DNA of 64,000 nt from Adiantum capillus-veneris (GCA_014529385.2 CM043942.1:106008141-106072140); one strand, 5' to 3'. Shown: positions 45,401-59,050, counted from the stretch's first letter. Made by a program: numbers and translations. The notes: generated by a model not told the origin, from the sequence alone.

Positions 45401-46532
45401 TCTTCAAGGGGATCATATGTTGACATATTGATGGATCCACTCCTTTGAGGTCCTTATATGACCATGCAAAAACATCGCTATACTGCTTGAGGATTTGGAT
45501 GGGCATTTCTTCTTCTTTTGTGCTCAAATTTGTGGCTATGTAGACTGGTCTTGTGTCCTCTCCGAGCTCTACCAGGTCTATTTGTTTGGCATTTTTAGGA
45601 CCGTCATATAATTCATTTTCTTCTTTCGCCCTTATTGGCTGTTTCATCACTATTTTCCTCCGATAGTGGGAAGGGACACTCGTTTTTTCTTTTTTGTGCT
45701 CTCTTCTTCTTTGCTTTCTACCTCTGACTCCATGCTTCACTCAACGCTCTCTTGAGTTCTTGATATTTCTTTTTACGCTCCACTTGAGTCCATTTTGGTT
45801 CCCCAAACTCATACATCCGTGGTTATTCTCGTTCCATATTGTTTGTTTCCTTTTCAATCTTTTGAGCTTGTTTCCTCAAGCTCCTAATGCTTTCTTTTGT
45901 TTTTTGTGTCTTGAGTTTTTGTGAATCGACTTGAGATTTTTTCTTTTACACAATCTCAACCTGTACAAGCATTAAGAATTGAGTTTTACCATTCACTCTT
46001 GGCATCGGATTCTCTCCAACCATGTTTAAAGCTCTTTTCTTTGTATAGCATTGTTGTCATCTAGGTTTTTGATTTGGAAAGTCATAAAACCTGATTTCCG
46101 CCATGGTTTCCTCTTGATCACTAGGGTTATCACAGCACTTGTTATCTCCATCATTGTTGAACCCAAACTGCTATGGAGAGTCGTAGAAAAATGCTTCCTC
46201 CTCCTTTTACTGTGCTCTATCATTTTGGGTTCATTTGAGACTTGACACTTGTCTTGTTATTAAACTGCATTGACCATGTAATATGGTATCACATCATAGC
46301 CATCCTTGTCACAAAAATTTTTCGTGGAACCGTCTCCAATAGCACATATATCCAAGGTTGTCAGAATGTGTTCCCATTCTAAAGGCTCTAGTGCTTCTTC
46401 TGGAAAGGATTCTGGGATATAGTCTTTATCTTTCAAAGCCCTCTCTAGGATACATTCTTCTTGTCTTAAGCTACCATAATCTGAAGCTTCGCACATCCAT
46501 AGTTGTTTGGACTAACCTAACCATGCTAGAAG
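42430..46532 (-). mobile_element. Decayed Ty3/gypsy V, pol part (left of the nested copia)
   Basis: On the minus strand the order is pre-RT linker (45740-45381, DLKGVDPSICQHMIPLK), reverse transcriptase (45192-44986 VVVPKKNGKL, 44979-44770 YDYLLMPFGLTNALATFQ, with YMDYL in the YxDD position), RNase H (44576-44280 HDDASTFAIGCILAQ), and integrase (43717-42778 with ENQFYKRGKDNHLRIC, CAAC, and a C-terminus MGPFVINDLSPSGDIKL). It has many stops. A block of about 88 bp is duplicated in tandem at about 45258-45427. The copia at 46533-50968 splits the element, which continues at 50969. Confidence 0.82.
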
Positions 46533-46757
46533 TGTTGGAATTAGGGTTGCAAAGAAACGCACACAGCTTGGAGAAGATGAAGGAAGCTCAAGGCACACAA
46601 TAGAAATTGTGTTACTTAGTGTGCAATGGAAAGATAGATAGCCCTAGAGTGATGGGCGTATATACAATGCTCGGGGGAAAAAACCTCCTAAAGATGGAAA
46701 AAATGCCCCGACGGTCCTAGTGTGTTCACACATCACTACCACATGTATATGGTAACA
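46533..46757 (-). repeat. 3' LTR of copia III
   Basis: The reverse complement starts TGTTACCATATACATG and ends in CCAACA. A purine tract (CCAGGGGGGA on the minus strand) precedes it. Confidence 0.92.
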
Positions 46758-49700
46758 AATCCCCCCTGGAGTGATGCGGTGAACAAGAGCTGGCACATGA
46801 GTAAAGGGAAGTGCCATGCCTTGAGGACATGATCAGTCCACAAAGGGGAGTAAGCCCAAAGCTTTGCGGAAAGCTTCAAGCTTCTCACAAGACAATGCCT
46901 TTGTGAAAATATCTGCAAGGTTGTCCTATGTTGTCCTGTCAATGATAGCTATGAAGACTGCCCTCGGCTATACATAAATCTGCTGACCTGTGAGACTGCA
47001 AACTGAATATCTGGCCTCGTGTTGCATATATAAATGAGACATCCAACAACATTTTGGTAAAGAGCGACATCAGCAGGATCGCCAGCATCATGAAGACTCA
47101 ACTTTAAACCTATTTCCATGGGAGTGGCAATAGGTTTGCAATCCTTAAGTACAAATTTACATAGCAATGTCTCTATGTAACTTTTTTGACATAAGTCAAT
47201 ACCACCATCACACTGCTTAAACTATATACCCATGTAATGATGCAACAGCCCCAAAATCTTTCTTCTTGAAAGTAGCATTCAAATCAGCTTTAATTTCAGC
47301 AATATGTCTCTCATTTGGTCCAGTGATCAACAAATCATCTACATAAAGAACCACAATGAGAAGTACATCACCCTTTTGTTGGACTGTTACGAAAGCCTTG
47401 TTTGACCAAATGAGTGTCAGTTTCCATACCAAGCACGAGGAGATTGCTTCAACTCATACAAAGCCTTCTTACATTTGCACACTTTGTCCTCTTGTCCTTT
47501 CTTGACAAAACCGCGAGGCTGCGTTACATAAGCTTCCTCAAGTATGTCACCATTCAAGAAAGAAGTAACAATGTCTGATTGATGTACATCCCAACCAAAA
47601 TGAGCTGCCTATGCACATAGAAAATGCATAGTAGTCATACGACAAGTGGGAGCAAAAGTCTCTTCATAATCTATGCCTTTTTGCTGTGCATAACCCTTTG
47701 CAACAAGTCGAGCCTTATGGCAATCGATCAGATGCATTGCGAGAGCCTGAACGAGTACAACTAGACAAAGGTGCATCCAATTTATTGTCACGCAAAGTGT
47801 ACACCAGCCATTTTGGCATACCTCTAGCCTGCTCATTTTCAGCCCTTTCCTCATCAAGTACATCATGTACATCTTCATCAGTAATAGGCTAATTTGGTAC
47901 ATTTTTCAGAAACCCCCATAGGCTGTACATTTGCCTCATTGGAACTTACATTCGTATTTCCACCACCAAAAAGAGGCAACAAAGTGTCATAAATGTCCTG
48001 CGAGCTTACATTACCGTCTCCAGTACATGACAGCAAGGGCTAAACAGAATCTTCCACAAACACTACATCTCGTGAAACTTAAATACGTTTTGTCTGCGGA
48101 TGATACAACACGTAACCTTTGCTTTCAGCACTATAACCAACAAAAATATGTTTGACGGCCTTATCATCCAATTTTCTGCGCTGTGTTTGTGGCACCAAAG
48201 CATATGCCAAACAGCTAAAAACACGCATGTGCTCAATAGAAGGCTTTCTATCATGCCATGATTCATATGGAGTAATTGACTGCAAAGCTTTTGTAGGACA
48301 CCTGTTTAGTACATAAGTGGCACACATGATGGACTCAAGCCAAAAAGAATGCGGCAAAGCTTGACTTTTGACCATACATCGTGCCATTTTCGTAAGTGAC
48401 CTGTTTTTCCTCTCAGCAACACCATTTTGCTGAGGTGTATAAGGCATTGTACATTGGTGTTTTATCCCACTACTAGCCAGAAATGCATTGAATTCATGAG
48501 ACATATACTATCGCCCTCGATCGGAACGAAGAGTGCCCATAGTACATTTCGATACATGTTTAGCCATAGCCAGAAATTGTTTGAAGCACATAAAAACTTC
48601 GGACTTTGCTTTAAGCGGAAATACCCATGCATGCCTAGAGTAACATCAATGAAAGCCACGAAGCAAAGGTAATTGCCCAAGGACGGAGTTTGCATGGGCC
48701 CACAAACATCACTATGCACAAGCTGCAACCTGCATGTGGCCCGAACTGAACCATCCTTTGGAAACTTAGAACACTACATCTTACCCAAAATACAGCTTTC
48801 ACAAACATGTTTGACAGGTGCTTCAACAGGCGGCCAAGAAGCAACCATATCAGATTTCTGCAAACGCAGCAAACTGGCAAAATTTAGATGACCAAAACGT
48901 GCATGCCAAAGTTTTACATCTGAAATAGCCCTTGAATCTGCAACAGCATTTGCAAAATTTTGTCCACACTTGTCATACAAAGTGAGCTTATACAGCCCAC
49001 GGCACAAAAGTCCAGATGCAACAATTTCATCACCAAAACTGAGAGCATGAACTGTACATCTGTCATCCACAAATTTGACTACAAGTCCAAGTCTAGCAAG
49101 TGCGGATACAAACAAGAGATTCTTCTTGATCCCAGGTACATAAAGTGCATCAACAAGTGTGAAAGAACTGCCATTAGCAACAGTAAGCACAATCTTTCCA
49201 ACTCCCTGAACCGGATAAGAGGCATTGTTGGCACAAGTGACTGAATTCTCATGAGGGATAGACTTGAGAGAGGTGAACAATTCACGATGTGAGGTAATGT
49301 GCTTTGTAGCACCACTGTCGAAATACCACACATGTGAATCTGTAGCAGCTGACAAGTCACAGACAGCAGGATTGTAAGTGCACTCTGCACTAAAATCCCA
49401 TTCTGCATCAACATCAGCATTACAGTCTCCTTTCACAGAAGACTCAACAATGGCTGCATTTGTAGTGGAACCAGCATTTGCAATGGAACCACCCTCTTTC
49501 TTCTTAGCCTCTTTGGCCTTCAACTTAGGACATTGCTTGATCAAGTGACCATTAGCTTCACAATAATGGCAACACATCTTCTTTTTTCCCTTATCACCAT
49601 AATTTCAAAACGAATTGCTACCAGCAGAAGCATTAGGAACAGAAGTTTTGCCACTCGCAGCAAAACCATAACAAGTGGTTGCATTGTTGTTACCACCCTT

Positions 49701-50741
49701 TCTTTGAGAAGCAATAAAAGCCTATTCAACTGCACGCTGCCTAGTCCTGCTTTTTTTGGAAAGTGACTCTTGCAACAGCAATGCTCTGGCATCAAACTTG
49801 ACAATTTCAAGATTTCCTTGGGTCATTAGTCTCCAAGTACTAGCAAAAGTCTGGTATGAATCTGGTAAGGCATCAAGAAGAGTCTTCACAAGGGAATTGT
49901 TTGAAATGACTTCACCTGCACAAATAAACTGCTCATTGATATTCTTGACACCAGCAAGGAAAGTGTCCATGTCATCTTCCTCATGCATAGTCTTCGACTC
50001 CAACTCTTTCCGCAGCAAAGCAATTTTAGCCTCATTGCGACTTGCATAAATACCAGCCAATATATCCCAAGCCTATTTTGCAGATTTTGCTGAATGAATG
50101 TGAGGAACAATGGTGCGCTTCACAGACAACGCAATCAATGCATGAGCTTGCGCATCCTTTAAATCCCAATGAGATTGCTCTACTGTAGGCTAAACAACTC
50201 TAATAGCAGCAATCCTTGCAGCAAGACCTGCAACATCCTCAACATCACCTGCAAAATATTCTAGACACCCTTTGACACAGGAACATGTTGCATCATGTAA
50301 GCCCACATAGGGTAATTGTCCCCATCCAATCCTCAGCAGCAAACATCTTGAAGACATCTGTGTTGTTGTCGACCATGGTAAATGTTGCACCTGATGTGAA
50401 AACTGCCCAAAAATAGGAGAAATGGAGCGGGAACAACACGTGCTATATAGCACAAACCGTAGAGGACTGTAAGGCACCTGTTATGTAGAAAATGGCACTG
50501 ACAAAAATTCTGCACAAAATGACGAAATTGCCTATGCAGATTTGCTTGTAGTGGAAACGGAGGCCGAAATGAGCCCAAATCAAAAATCTGAGCACACCAA
50601 GCTCTACAAGCTATCCCAAAATATTTTTCGACCTACGAACGCTCGCCAAAGCTCACTCTAATCGGAGAAAGTGAGCAGGCGTGTGCTGGAGCAGCTGGGG
50701 ATGACTAAGCCCGGGAGGACGTAACCTTCTCTGATACCAAT

Positions 50742-50968
50742 TGTTGGAATTAGGGTTGCAGAGAAACACACACAGCTTGGAGAAGATGAAGGAAGCTCAA
50801 GGCACACAATAGAGAGTGTGTTACTTAGTGTGCAATGGAAAGATAGATAGCCATAGAGTGATGGGCGTATGTACAATGCTTGGGGGAAAAAACCTCCTAA
50901 AGAGGGAAAAAATGCCCCGGCGGTCCTAGTGTGTTCATACACATCACTACCACATGTATATGGTAACA
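50742..50968 (-). repeat. 5' LTR of copia III
   Basis: The 227-bp LTR is followed on the minus strand by a degenerate primer site (TTGGTATCAGAGA) near 50727-50741. Confidence 0.92.
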
Positions 50969-53750
50969 AGAAGTTCTGATGTGGCTAATGTAGCTGAATT
51001 CAACTCTTCAACATGAGTTCTTGTCACATCCTTGTAACTATGGTCTTTTAAATTTATATTGGCTGTGGTCTCCATATTCCTCAGGTAAATATGGTCATAC
51101 CCCCAATCCTAGATCATTTTTAATTGTCTCATGAATGGTCTTCCAAGTATGATTTCATAGTTGTTCTTCTTGCCAAAATTTACAATGGCAAATGTATGCC
51201 CATATTCCGCAATAGGTGACAACTATTTCCTCTAGAAGTCCTAGGGGTTTCTCTATCTATCCATCTATGAGTTGCAGTTTCATTCTTATTGCTCTTAAAG
51301 CAAGATTTCCCCATTTTTTCCATGTTTATGTAGCAATGGCTACCCCGGCCCCACTATCAAGAATTGCCATGGTGGTGACACCTTGAAATTCCATAGGACG
51401 AGTCGTGTTGCCATCTTTTCCTTCATAGTACTCTCCTACTTTGTTAATGGAACACATGTGGTATTTAGGTGAGTCTTTTCAACTTCTCGGATTCCCTCTT
51501 GAATTTGTGATGAAGGATCCTTCACACTAAACTTCTCTAGATAGTCTCCTACCATAGTCCACATGTTAGGTTGTATTTGTAATAGCTCAACTAACATTAT
51601 TGTACATATCACTTGTGTCTACAAAATGTCTATTAGACCTTTACAGTCAATGAGTTTCTTGGAAGAGAGTCTCTGGAATGGAACTGTGACAACATCTAAT
51701 TTGTCCTTGAACTCTCCCATATAGGACAATAGTGTTCTTAGCAAATGGGGTTGGATGTCTATAGATAGAAAATATCTTTAGTCACCCTAGTACAATTGTA
51801 TCTCTAGATTTTTTTGAGATTGTGCCCTATGTCGTCTATCGCTGAAAGAACACTTCTCTCCTATTATTGGTTTGGTTTAGACGTTTGCTTAGCTCATTAA
51901 CTTTGTTGGCCTCTCTGACCTGTTTTTAGAGTTTGTCAATATAATCTATTTCTCTATATTCCTCTGATATGCCTGTGTAGAATCCATCCGAAGACTGGTC
52001 CATGGTATTCAACAATATTCTTGGCCCTTGTGCTGGATTTTTGGGTTTTGGTTTGTGCTTCTCACTAGAATATGGCTCTATTTAATCTTAGTTTGGTAGA
52101 ATTATTGGTGCTGGCGGGACAATTATCACATCTTCTAGTCTCCCAACTAGAGGTTCTAGTAGATCTTTGGCTGTTTAAATCATTTTCTAGCACATTTCAA
52201 GCCTTCACTTCTCTAGTTCCACATATGGATACGGCATCCACCTCTGTTCTTGAGTTTTTTCATTTTTAATCCATGCATCATTGTCTTTAAGGAGGGCATC
52301 TCTACCAAACCGATCCTCTTGAACTAGCACTCTTGGGTTTCTTAACATAGGTTTGGCTCTGGTACTACCTCAGGGGTTTCCTCTTCTTTGTTTGTTTCTT
52401 CTTCAAGTTTCCTTAGTTTTTCTCTCCTTTGTTTTAGTTCTCTAAATAAGGAATTCTATTCACGTTCCTAGCTTTCATTTTAGCCTTCCTAGCTTTCCAC
52501 GTGTTTTATCGACTCTTATAATCAACGCTAGGCGTATCTATTTTTGGTTCTTTTATGATGGGTTCGTTTGCCATTTTTAGAGCTTGTGATTTTGTGATTA
52601 CCTGAATTGATATCACTTTTTTTTTTTCATCCACTACTAGATTGCCTTCTTTTTGCTTGAATTTATGGATTTGTGAGATGGTGTTATGAGCTATCCCTCT
52701 TTGATAGAATTCCTCAATAAAAGCATCAAACACCTCCTCAATTGACTCAAAACCCCTATGTTCAATGGAATTGAACTTGCTGGCAGCGTCCTCTTCAAGA
52801 GTCAATCCAAATCCTCTAAATTAGGCCAAAAAATCTAGGACTTTGTGAGCTCTAATTATGCACACAAAGGTTGCCACATGACCCATGGGATCTTTGTTCC
52901 TCAAATACTTCTTGTTCGCCCATTTCTGGACCTAGGATGGTCTGATCCTATGGTGATCTACAAACCTAAGCATAGGGTCTCCCAGTCCTCCTCTATGTGA
53001 TCTTTTGGTCTAAGGTATTGTAAGGGTTTTGCCCCTAGGGGTGCTCCTAATCCATAATTATTGGAAGTTCTCTTTGGTGTTTGTTCTTCTCTTTGACCCT
53101 TTCTCTTTGATCTTGTTCTTGGTGTTTCCTCTCTGTCTCTGTTGGATTTTGCATTCTTGTCCCACTCTCATCTTGTTGATGGAGTGGTGGTGGTGGTGTG
53201 TTCCTAGCCCTAATATGGCTTGATAACCACCTCTGTTTGAGCTCTATTTTGATGTTGAATACTATTGGAGCCATGCCTACAATGACGACGGTGTTGTTTG
53301 GTGGTCCTGAGGGTTTGGAAATGGTTGTCTATATATATGCGATGTGGTGTTGTAATCATCTGCGAAGGGATCTGTGGACTTGCTAGGGGTATGTATAGGC
53401 CTTACCCTCTCATCAAAAGCATGCATCAACACTTCTGGAGTTATCACTCTTTCTACATCCCTAGGAAGGATTCGTTCATATTCGCACCCATACTTATTGA
53501 TAGACATTATGTTACTCCCTTTTCTTGAGTCTTAAGCATACAAGTATAGAATCTTTTTCATGCTTATCTCAAATGCATAGGGTTTTAGGCATCTGAAATA
53601 TGATTTGACCCTAGCATTTGTATACTCATAGATTCCAATGTCTACATGGCTTGCTAGAACTTTCATTACCTTCGTGTCAAACACCCAGATGGCATTAGGG
53701 AGATCTACTCCAGGCGGCATGTTTGCCATCTTCGAAATCATCTTCCCTTT
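50969..53750 (-). mobile_element. Decayed Ty3/gypsy V, gag and protease part (right of the nested copia)
   Basis: This is the upstream part of the gypsy at 42.4-46.5 kb. Near 51100-51200 the minus strand reads a protease end (YEIILGRPFMRQLK), alignable with 58651-58881. At 52805-52506 there is a gag-like stretch (VFDAFIEEFYQRGIAHNTI). Further short frames at 53507-53277 and 53741-53532 (ANMPPGVDLPNAIWVFDTK) have no clear match. The whole is full of stops. Confidence 0.68.
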
Positions 53751-55307
53751 TGTGACATTGTCTCCATATTTGTTATAGTTTTCTAGATCTCTGACAATGA
53801 GGTAATGAACTCCCTCGTCATCTCAAAATCTATTTTTGTCATTATATACTTGAATTATTTCCACTCCTATGGTCGGATTTTCTTCAACACATACACTTTT
53901 ATGTCCTCTTGCATCAGAGTATACCAAGTCTCCATGGGCATTCAATCTTCTAAAAATATGGTCGTATACCTTGGTGCCTAATCTATACTCCTAGAAGTGA
54001 ATGCCTTCTTCAACTTGGGCTGATTGATAAGCTACAGTGTTTTGGTCAGCCATAAACTCAAGCCCTAACTTCCATAAGGTCTTTGAGTGTGGTTCTAGAG
54101 TCTTTTTAACTCAATCAAGGTATTTTTGGGGACACCCAGGGTAATCTATGTGCAGGTTTGGTTAAATTTCAAGATAGGCTAGGTGGCAGTGATCACGATC
54201 ACTGACACTGGTAAGCTTTTTCAACCTAGTCAATTCATGTTGGTTGGTCATTGTGATGAGTCAGTATACACCCTGTATGAAGTGTTTTGAAACTTTTTGG
54301 CCTCTGTTTCACCTTGTGCAACAGTTTGAACTTGGATTTTAGTTCTTGTGCAATTTGAAGGTCTTTTCCCTATCCAAATTGAATATGGAGGGTATATCTG
54401 GGATCCTTGTGCTGCTAGGTGTCAATTGGCACCAGTTTTGCCTGATTCAACCCTGTATGGAAATGATTTCCACTTGGCGAATTTTAAATATTTGATGCTT
54501 CCTACATCTAGGGTTCCCTTTGTGGAGTCTTTTGCTCCTATGTTGGACCTAAACTGATGAGATTTGGTCAGTTTAGTGACTCAAAACCTCCAACTTTGGT
54601 CACTTTGAACAATTTTGGCTCAATCTTGCAACGTGTAGATCTTCTGGACTTGGAGTAAGTGGATTCTTGTTGTATAGAGTATGAGGATTTTGATGGTGTA
54701 CTTATATTGTGAAAATGGGCTAGGTTGCAGTGACCATGGTCACTGACACTAGAGAGATTTTTGGACCTGGATGATTTTTGCAGCTTCCCCACCTCCTGTA
54801 CTACTCAATGACACCCTGTACCATTGAAAATCACCACTTAAAATTGGCTTAGATGAGTTGGTTCTCCAAATTAGCCATAAATGAAAAAATATTCTTTTGG
54901 CACAATTGATGGCTTCAAGAAATCAAGCAAAACTTCCAGATAAGTCCTTTTACGGTATATGCAAGTGCACAAACAAGAATTTTTGAATTCGCACATCCAA
55001 TTCTCAAGTTATGCACTTTTTTTCTTGATCAATCACTTAAGCTATCAAAAGTGGCACTCAAAGCAATTTTGGCTAATTTATGCAACACCAAAACCAAGTC
55101 TTAACCTAAACACTACTCCTATATCTAGCCAAAGCAATAAAGTAACAAAGACACAAAAAAATAATAATAAAATGAAGTGATAGCCGGGTAAAAGGTAGCA
55201 AAATTTTTGACTCTAATTACAACTCACCCACCTACTAAACACAAGCTACAACAAGACTCAAAGCGTGGGCAGACTCAATGCACAATGCACTAAAACCAAT
55301 AGCTAAG
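53751..55307. other. Stretch without recognised gene; two 18-bp dyad sites
   Basis: Two related blocks, near 54170-54225 and 54712-54775, each contain TAGGTxGCAGTGA and an 18-bp dyad. At 54728-54745 CAGTGACCATGGTCACTG is a perfect palindrome; at 54187-54204 CAGTGATCACGATCACTG has 8-bp arms around AC. They may be parts of two diverged repeats or LTRs. No coding sequence was recognised. Confidence 0.5.
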
Positions 55308-55534
55308 TGTTACCATATACATGTGGTAGTGATGTGTGTGAACACACTAGGAATGCCGGGGCATTTTTTCCCTCTTTAGGAGGTTTTTTCCCCCGTGCAT
55401 TGTATATACACCCATCACTCTAGGGCTATCTATCTTTCCATTGCACACTAAGTAACACACTCTCTATTGTGTGCCTTGAGCTTCCTTCATCTTCTCCAAG
55501 CTGTGTGTGTTTCTCTGCAACCCTAATTCCAACA
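55308..55534 (+). repeat. 5' LTR of copia IV (227 bp)
   Basis: It starts TGTTACCATATACATG and ends CCTAATTCCAACA, the same length as the LTR at 29768-29994. Confidence 0.93.
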
Positions 55535-57351
55535 ATTGGTATCAGAGCAGGTCACGTCCTCTCGGGCTTAGTCGCCAGCTGCTCCAGCACATGCCTGCTC
55601 ACTTTTCTTCGATTTCAGTGAGCTTTGGTGAGCATTCGCAGGTCGAAAAATATTTTGGAAAACTCGAAGAGCTTGGTCTGCTCAGATTTTTGATTTGGGC
55701 TCATTTAGGCCTCCGTTTCCACTACAGACAGTACTGCACATGCAATTTCGTCATTTTGTGCAAAATTTCTGCCAGTGCCGTTTTCTGCATAACAGGTGCC
55801 TTATAGTCTTCTACGGTTTGTGCTATATAGCACAGGTTGTTCCCGCTCCGTGTCTCCTATTTTCCGGCAGTTTTCACATCAGGTGTAGCATTTACCATGG
55901 CTCACAACAACAACACAGATGTGTTCAAGATGTTTGTTGTTGAGGACAGGTTGGATGGGGACAACTACCCTATGTGGGCTTATATGATGCAACATGTTCT
56001 TGTGTCAAAGGGTGTCTGGAACATTGTGCAGGGCATTGATGTACGTCCTGGTTTTGAGGATGTAGGCAATGTTGAGGATGTTGCAGGTCTTGCTGCAAGG
56101 ATTGCAGCTGTTAGAGTTGTTTGCCCTACGGCAAAAAAAGCTCGTTGGGATGTTAAGGATGCACATGCTCATGCATTGATTGCGTTGTCTGTGAAGCGCA
56201 CCATTGTTCCTCACATCCGTTCAGCAAAATTTGCAAAACAGGCTTGGGATATTCTAGCAGGTCTTTATGCAAGCCGCAATGAGGCTAAAATTGCTTTGCT
56301 GCGTAAAGAGCTAGAGTCGAAGATTATGCATGAGGAAGATGATATGGACACTTTCCTTGCTAGTGTCAAGGATATCAATGAGCAGCTTATTTCTGCAGGT
56401 GAAGTCATTTCAGACAGTTCCCTTGTGCAAACTGTTCTTGATGCCTTACCAGATTCCTACCAGACTTTTGCTAGTACTTGGAGACTGATGACCCAAGGAA
56501 ATCCTGAAGTTGTCAAGTTTGATGCATTATGCACATTGATGTTGCAAGAGTCACTTTCTAGAAAAAACAGGACTAGGCAGCGTGCAGTTGAACAGGCTGT
56601 TGCAAGAGTCACTTTCTAGAAAAAACAGGACTAGGCAGCGTGCAGTTGAACAGGCTTTTATTGCTTCTCAAAGAAAGGGTGGTAACAGTAATGCAGCCAC
56701 TTCTTATGGTTCTGCTGCGAGTGGCAAAAATTCTGTTCCTAATGCTTCTGCTGGCAGCACTTCGTCTGGCCATTCTGGTGATAAGGGCAAAAAGAAGATG
56801 CGTTGCCATTATTGTAAAGCTAATGATCACTTGATCAAGTCGTGTCCTAAGTTGAAGGCCAAAGAGGCTAAGAAGAAAGAGGGTGGTTCCACTGCAAATG
56901 CTAGTTCCACTACAAATGCAGCCATTGTTGAGTCTTCTGTGAAAGGAGACTGTGTTGCTGATGTTGATGCAGAATGGGCTTTTAGCGCAGAGTGCACTTA
57001 CAATCCTGCTGTCCATGATGCATGCTTGTTAGTTGCTGCAGATTCACATGTGTGGTATTTCGACAGTGGTGCTACAAAGCACATTACCTCACATCGTGAA
57101 TTGTTTACCTCTCTCGAGTCTGTCCCTCATGGGAATTCAGTCACTTGTGCCAACAACGCCTCTTATCCAGTTCAGGGAGTTGGAAAGATTGTGCTTACTG
57201 CTGCTAATGGCAGTTCCTTCACACTTGTTGATGCACATTATGTACCTGGGATCAAGAAGAATCTCTTGTCTGTATCCGTACTTGCTAGACTTAGACGTGT
57301 AGTCAAATTTGTGGATGACAGATGTACAGTTCATGATCTCAGTTTTGGTGA
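55308..57351 (+). mobile_element. Ty1/copia element IV: 5' LTR, primer site, gag and protease; 3'-truncated
   Basis: The LTR is 55308-55534. The primer site TGGTATCAGAGC (55537-55548) matches the 3' end of initiator Met-tRNA, two bases after the LTR. Gag starts MAHNNNTDVFKMFVVEDRLD at 55897 and runs through the UBN2-like core (AWDILAGLYASRNEAKIALL) to the CCHC knuckle (CHYCKANDHLIKSC, complete) and protease (WYFDSGATKHIT). A 58-bp tandem duplication (56541-56598 and 56599-56656) shifts the frame in gag. The homology ends near 57351 at TTTTGGTGATG, where unrelated sequence begins. Confidence 0.92.
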
Positions 57352-59050
57352 TGGAGATTTGTTGAAGGTAAAGTTGACTTGCAAACTTTGACATTTGCTT
57401 TAGCTTTACCTTTCGTTTCCATGGTTGATTGCATCTTCTCTGTGTGGGTTTGAGAGGCTTTTGAGGCTTTCACTGGTGTTGTTGTCGTCAAAGCTTTTGG
57501 TGGTTGTTGAAACAAGAAGTCCATCCAACATGTTGTTAGGACCAGACTCACTTTGATGTGATGGGAGTTGATTATGTAGAAATTCCCGTGAACTCCCCAG
57601 TACTCAGCTTGAGGACAACTTCTACCACTCCAAAGCTAGGATTTGTTGTTTTTGTGCATATTGTTTCTTCTAGCTTTTTGATTGGTGGCTTTCTCATCAT
57701 TATCCAAGACTGTAAATTCTTTGTTGAAATAGGATTGATCATAGTTGAACATGAGATTTTCAGTCTTGTTTCTCCACATATGCTAAATTTGATCACCATA
57801 GGAGATGCTTGATATTTTGCTTAATCCTTGTTTTTATTTTCTTCTTAATTTTGTCAAAGATTTGATGAAATACTTGGAGGAATTGCTTCTTCATTTTCTT
57901 TCAAATGCGCTTTTTTTGGAGTCAGCTTCTTTGAATGAATTGTTGTTGATTCTTTAGGTATGTTGATGATGACATATTCTTGTAGTTGTTGTTTGTCCTT
58001 TGTTTTTTCTTTCGCATCACGATCCATGACATTGCTTCTTGTCTCACATGTTCATCTATTATACTGAATACCTTTATCATAAAACATGGAGTCATGTCAT
58101 AGCCATTCTCCTCACAAGACTTTGTAGGTATTATGTCATTTACGAACACATCTAGATTATTGGGCATTTTCTCTTATCCAAAAGGTTCAAAGAACTCCTC
58201 CAAAAATGGCTCCTTTATATAGTACTCATTTTCCAAAATACAATATTCTTTTTTCAGGCTTTCGTACTTTGATGCTCCGTACATCCAAACATGCACTCCC
58301 TTTACCAAAACCAAGTAGGCAATTGTGTTCCAAAATCCGTAATTACATCAAAGTCTTGTACTGGGATTCGATTTACGTCTCTGTAACTATGGTCCTTTGT
58401 GCTGACCCTAGTTGTGATACTATTATCTCAGGGGGGTCACTATGTCTAAATTGTGTACATCATGTGTGTTCAAGGACTATTTTTGAAACTCCATATCTGT
58501 GAACTTTTGACAGATAAAATACACCCTTTTTCTATTCAATTTGTGAAATTTTTTCCCAATTTCATTTTGTGGTACCCTTATTTATGTGAAAATGTGAGAC
58601 AAAATAAAAATAAATAATCCTTTCTATTGCACTCACATGATAGTCAATTATTAAATGACCCCCCTAAGACCCTTATGCCATAAGTAGAGATGGTTGTAGC
58701 CCCAATCTTGAACCATTTTGAGTTGACGCATGAATGGCCATCCCAAAATAACCTCAAAGTTGTTGCCATTTCCAAAGTCACCAACAACAAACGTTTGCTC
58801 ATACTCTATTTCGCAAGAGGATACAATAACTTGTTTCAACATCCCCAAGGGTCTCTCCACATATGTGTATGCCAGTTGCAACTTTATGTATATTTTCTAA
58901 GAGCTAGTCTTCCCCATTTGTCCCAGATTCCCTTTGTAACAATGGCTACTTTGGCCCCACTATCAAGTATTGCTATTGTTTTCACACTCTTGTACTCTAA
59001 TGATAAGGTTGTGTTTCCTTCTTCACCTTCACAATAGTTGCCTAACTTTT
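57352..59050 (-). mobile_element. Decayed Ty3/gypsy VI remnant (protease region and linker)
   Basis: At 58881-58651 the minus strand reads VVGDFGNGNNFEVILGWPFM and RQLKMVQDWGYNHLYL, a gypsy protease end close to that at 51.1 kb. At 58167-57922, CEENGYDMTPCFMI parallels CDKDGYDVIPYYM at 46.3 kb in gypsy V, so the order of parts is the same. Upstream, a further protease segment is seen near 58930-58980. The frames at 57551-57339 and 57799-57572 are not recognised. Confidence 0.65.

Larger units (their letters stand above)
46533..50968 (-). mobile_element. Ty1/copia element III with both LTRs and a perfect 5-bp target duplication
   Basis: The LTRs are 46533-46757 and 50742-50968. AGAAG is present on both outer sides (46528-46532 and 50969-50973). 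On the minus strand, gag, CCHC knuckle (CHYCEANGHLIKQC, intact), protease (WYFDSGATKHIT), integrase (SDVCGPM, QQNGVAERKNR) and reverse transcriptase (VLYVDDLLITGP) follow in order. Compared with copia II, about 270 bp are missing at the start of the reverse transcriptase (near 47735) and much of RNase H is missing (near 46930-46970). Several stops exist in gag and integrase. It is a defective copy but its ends are clean. Confidence 0.93.
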
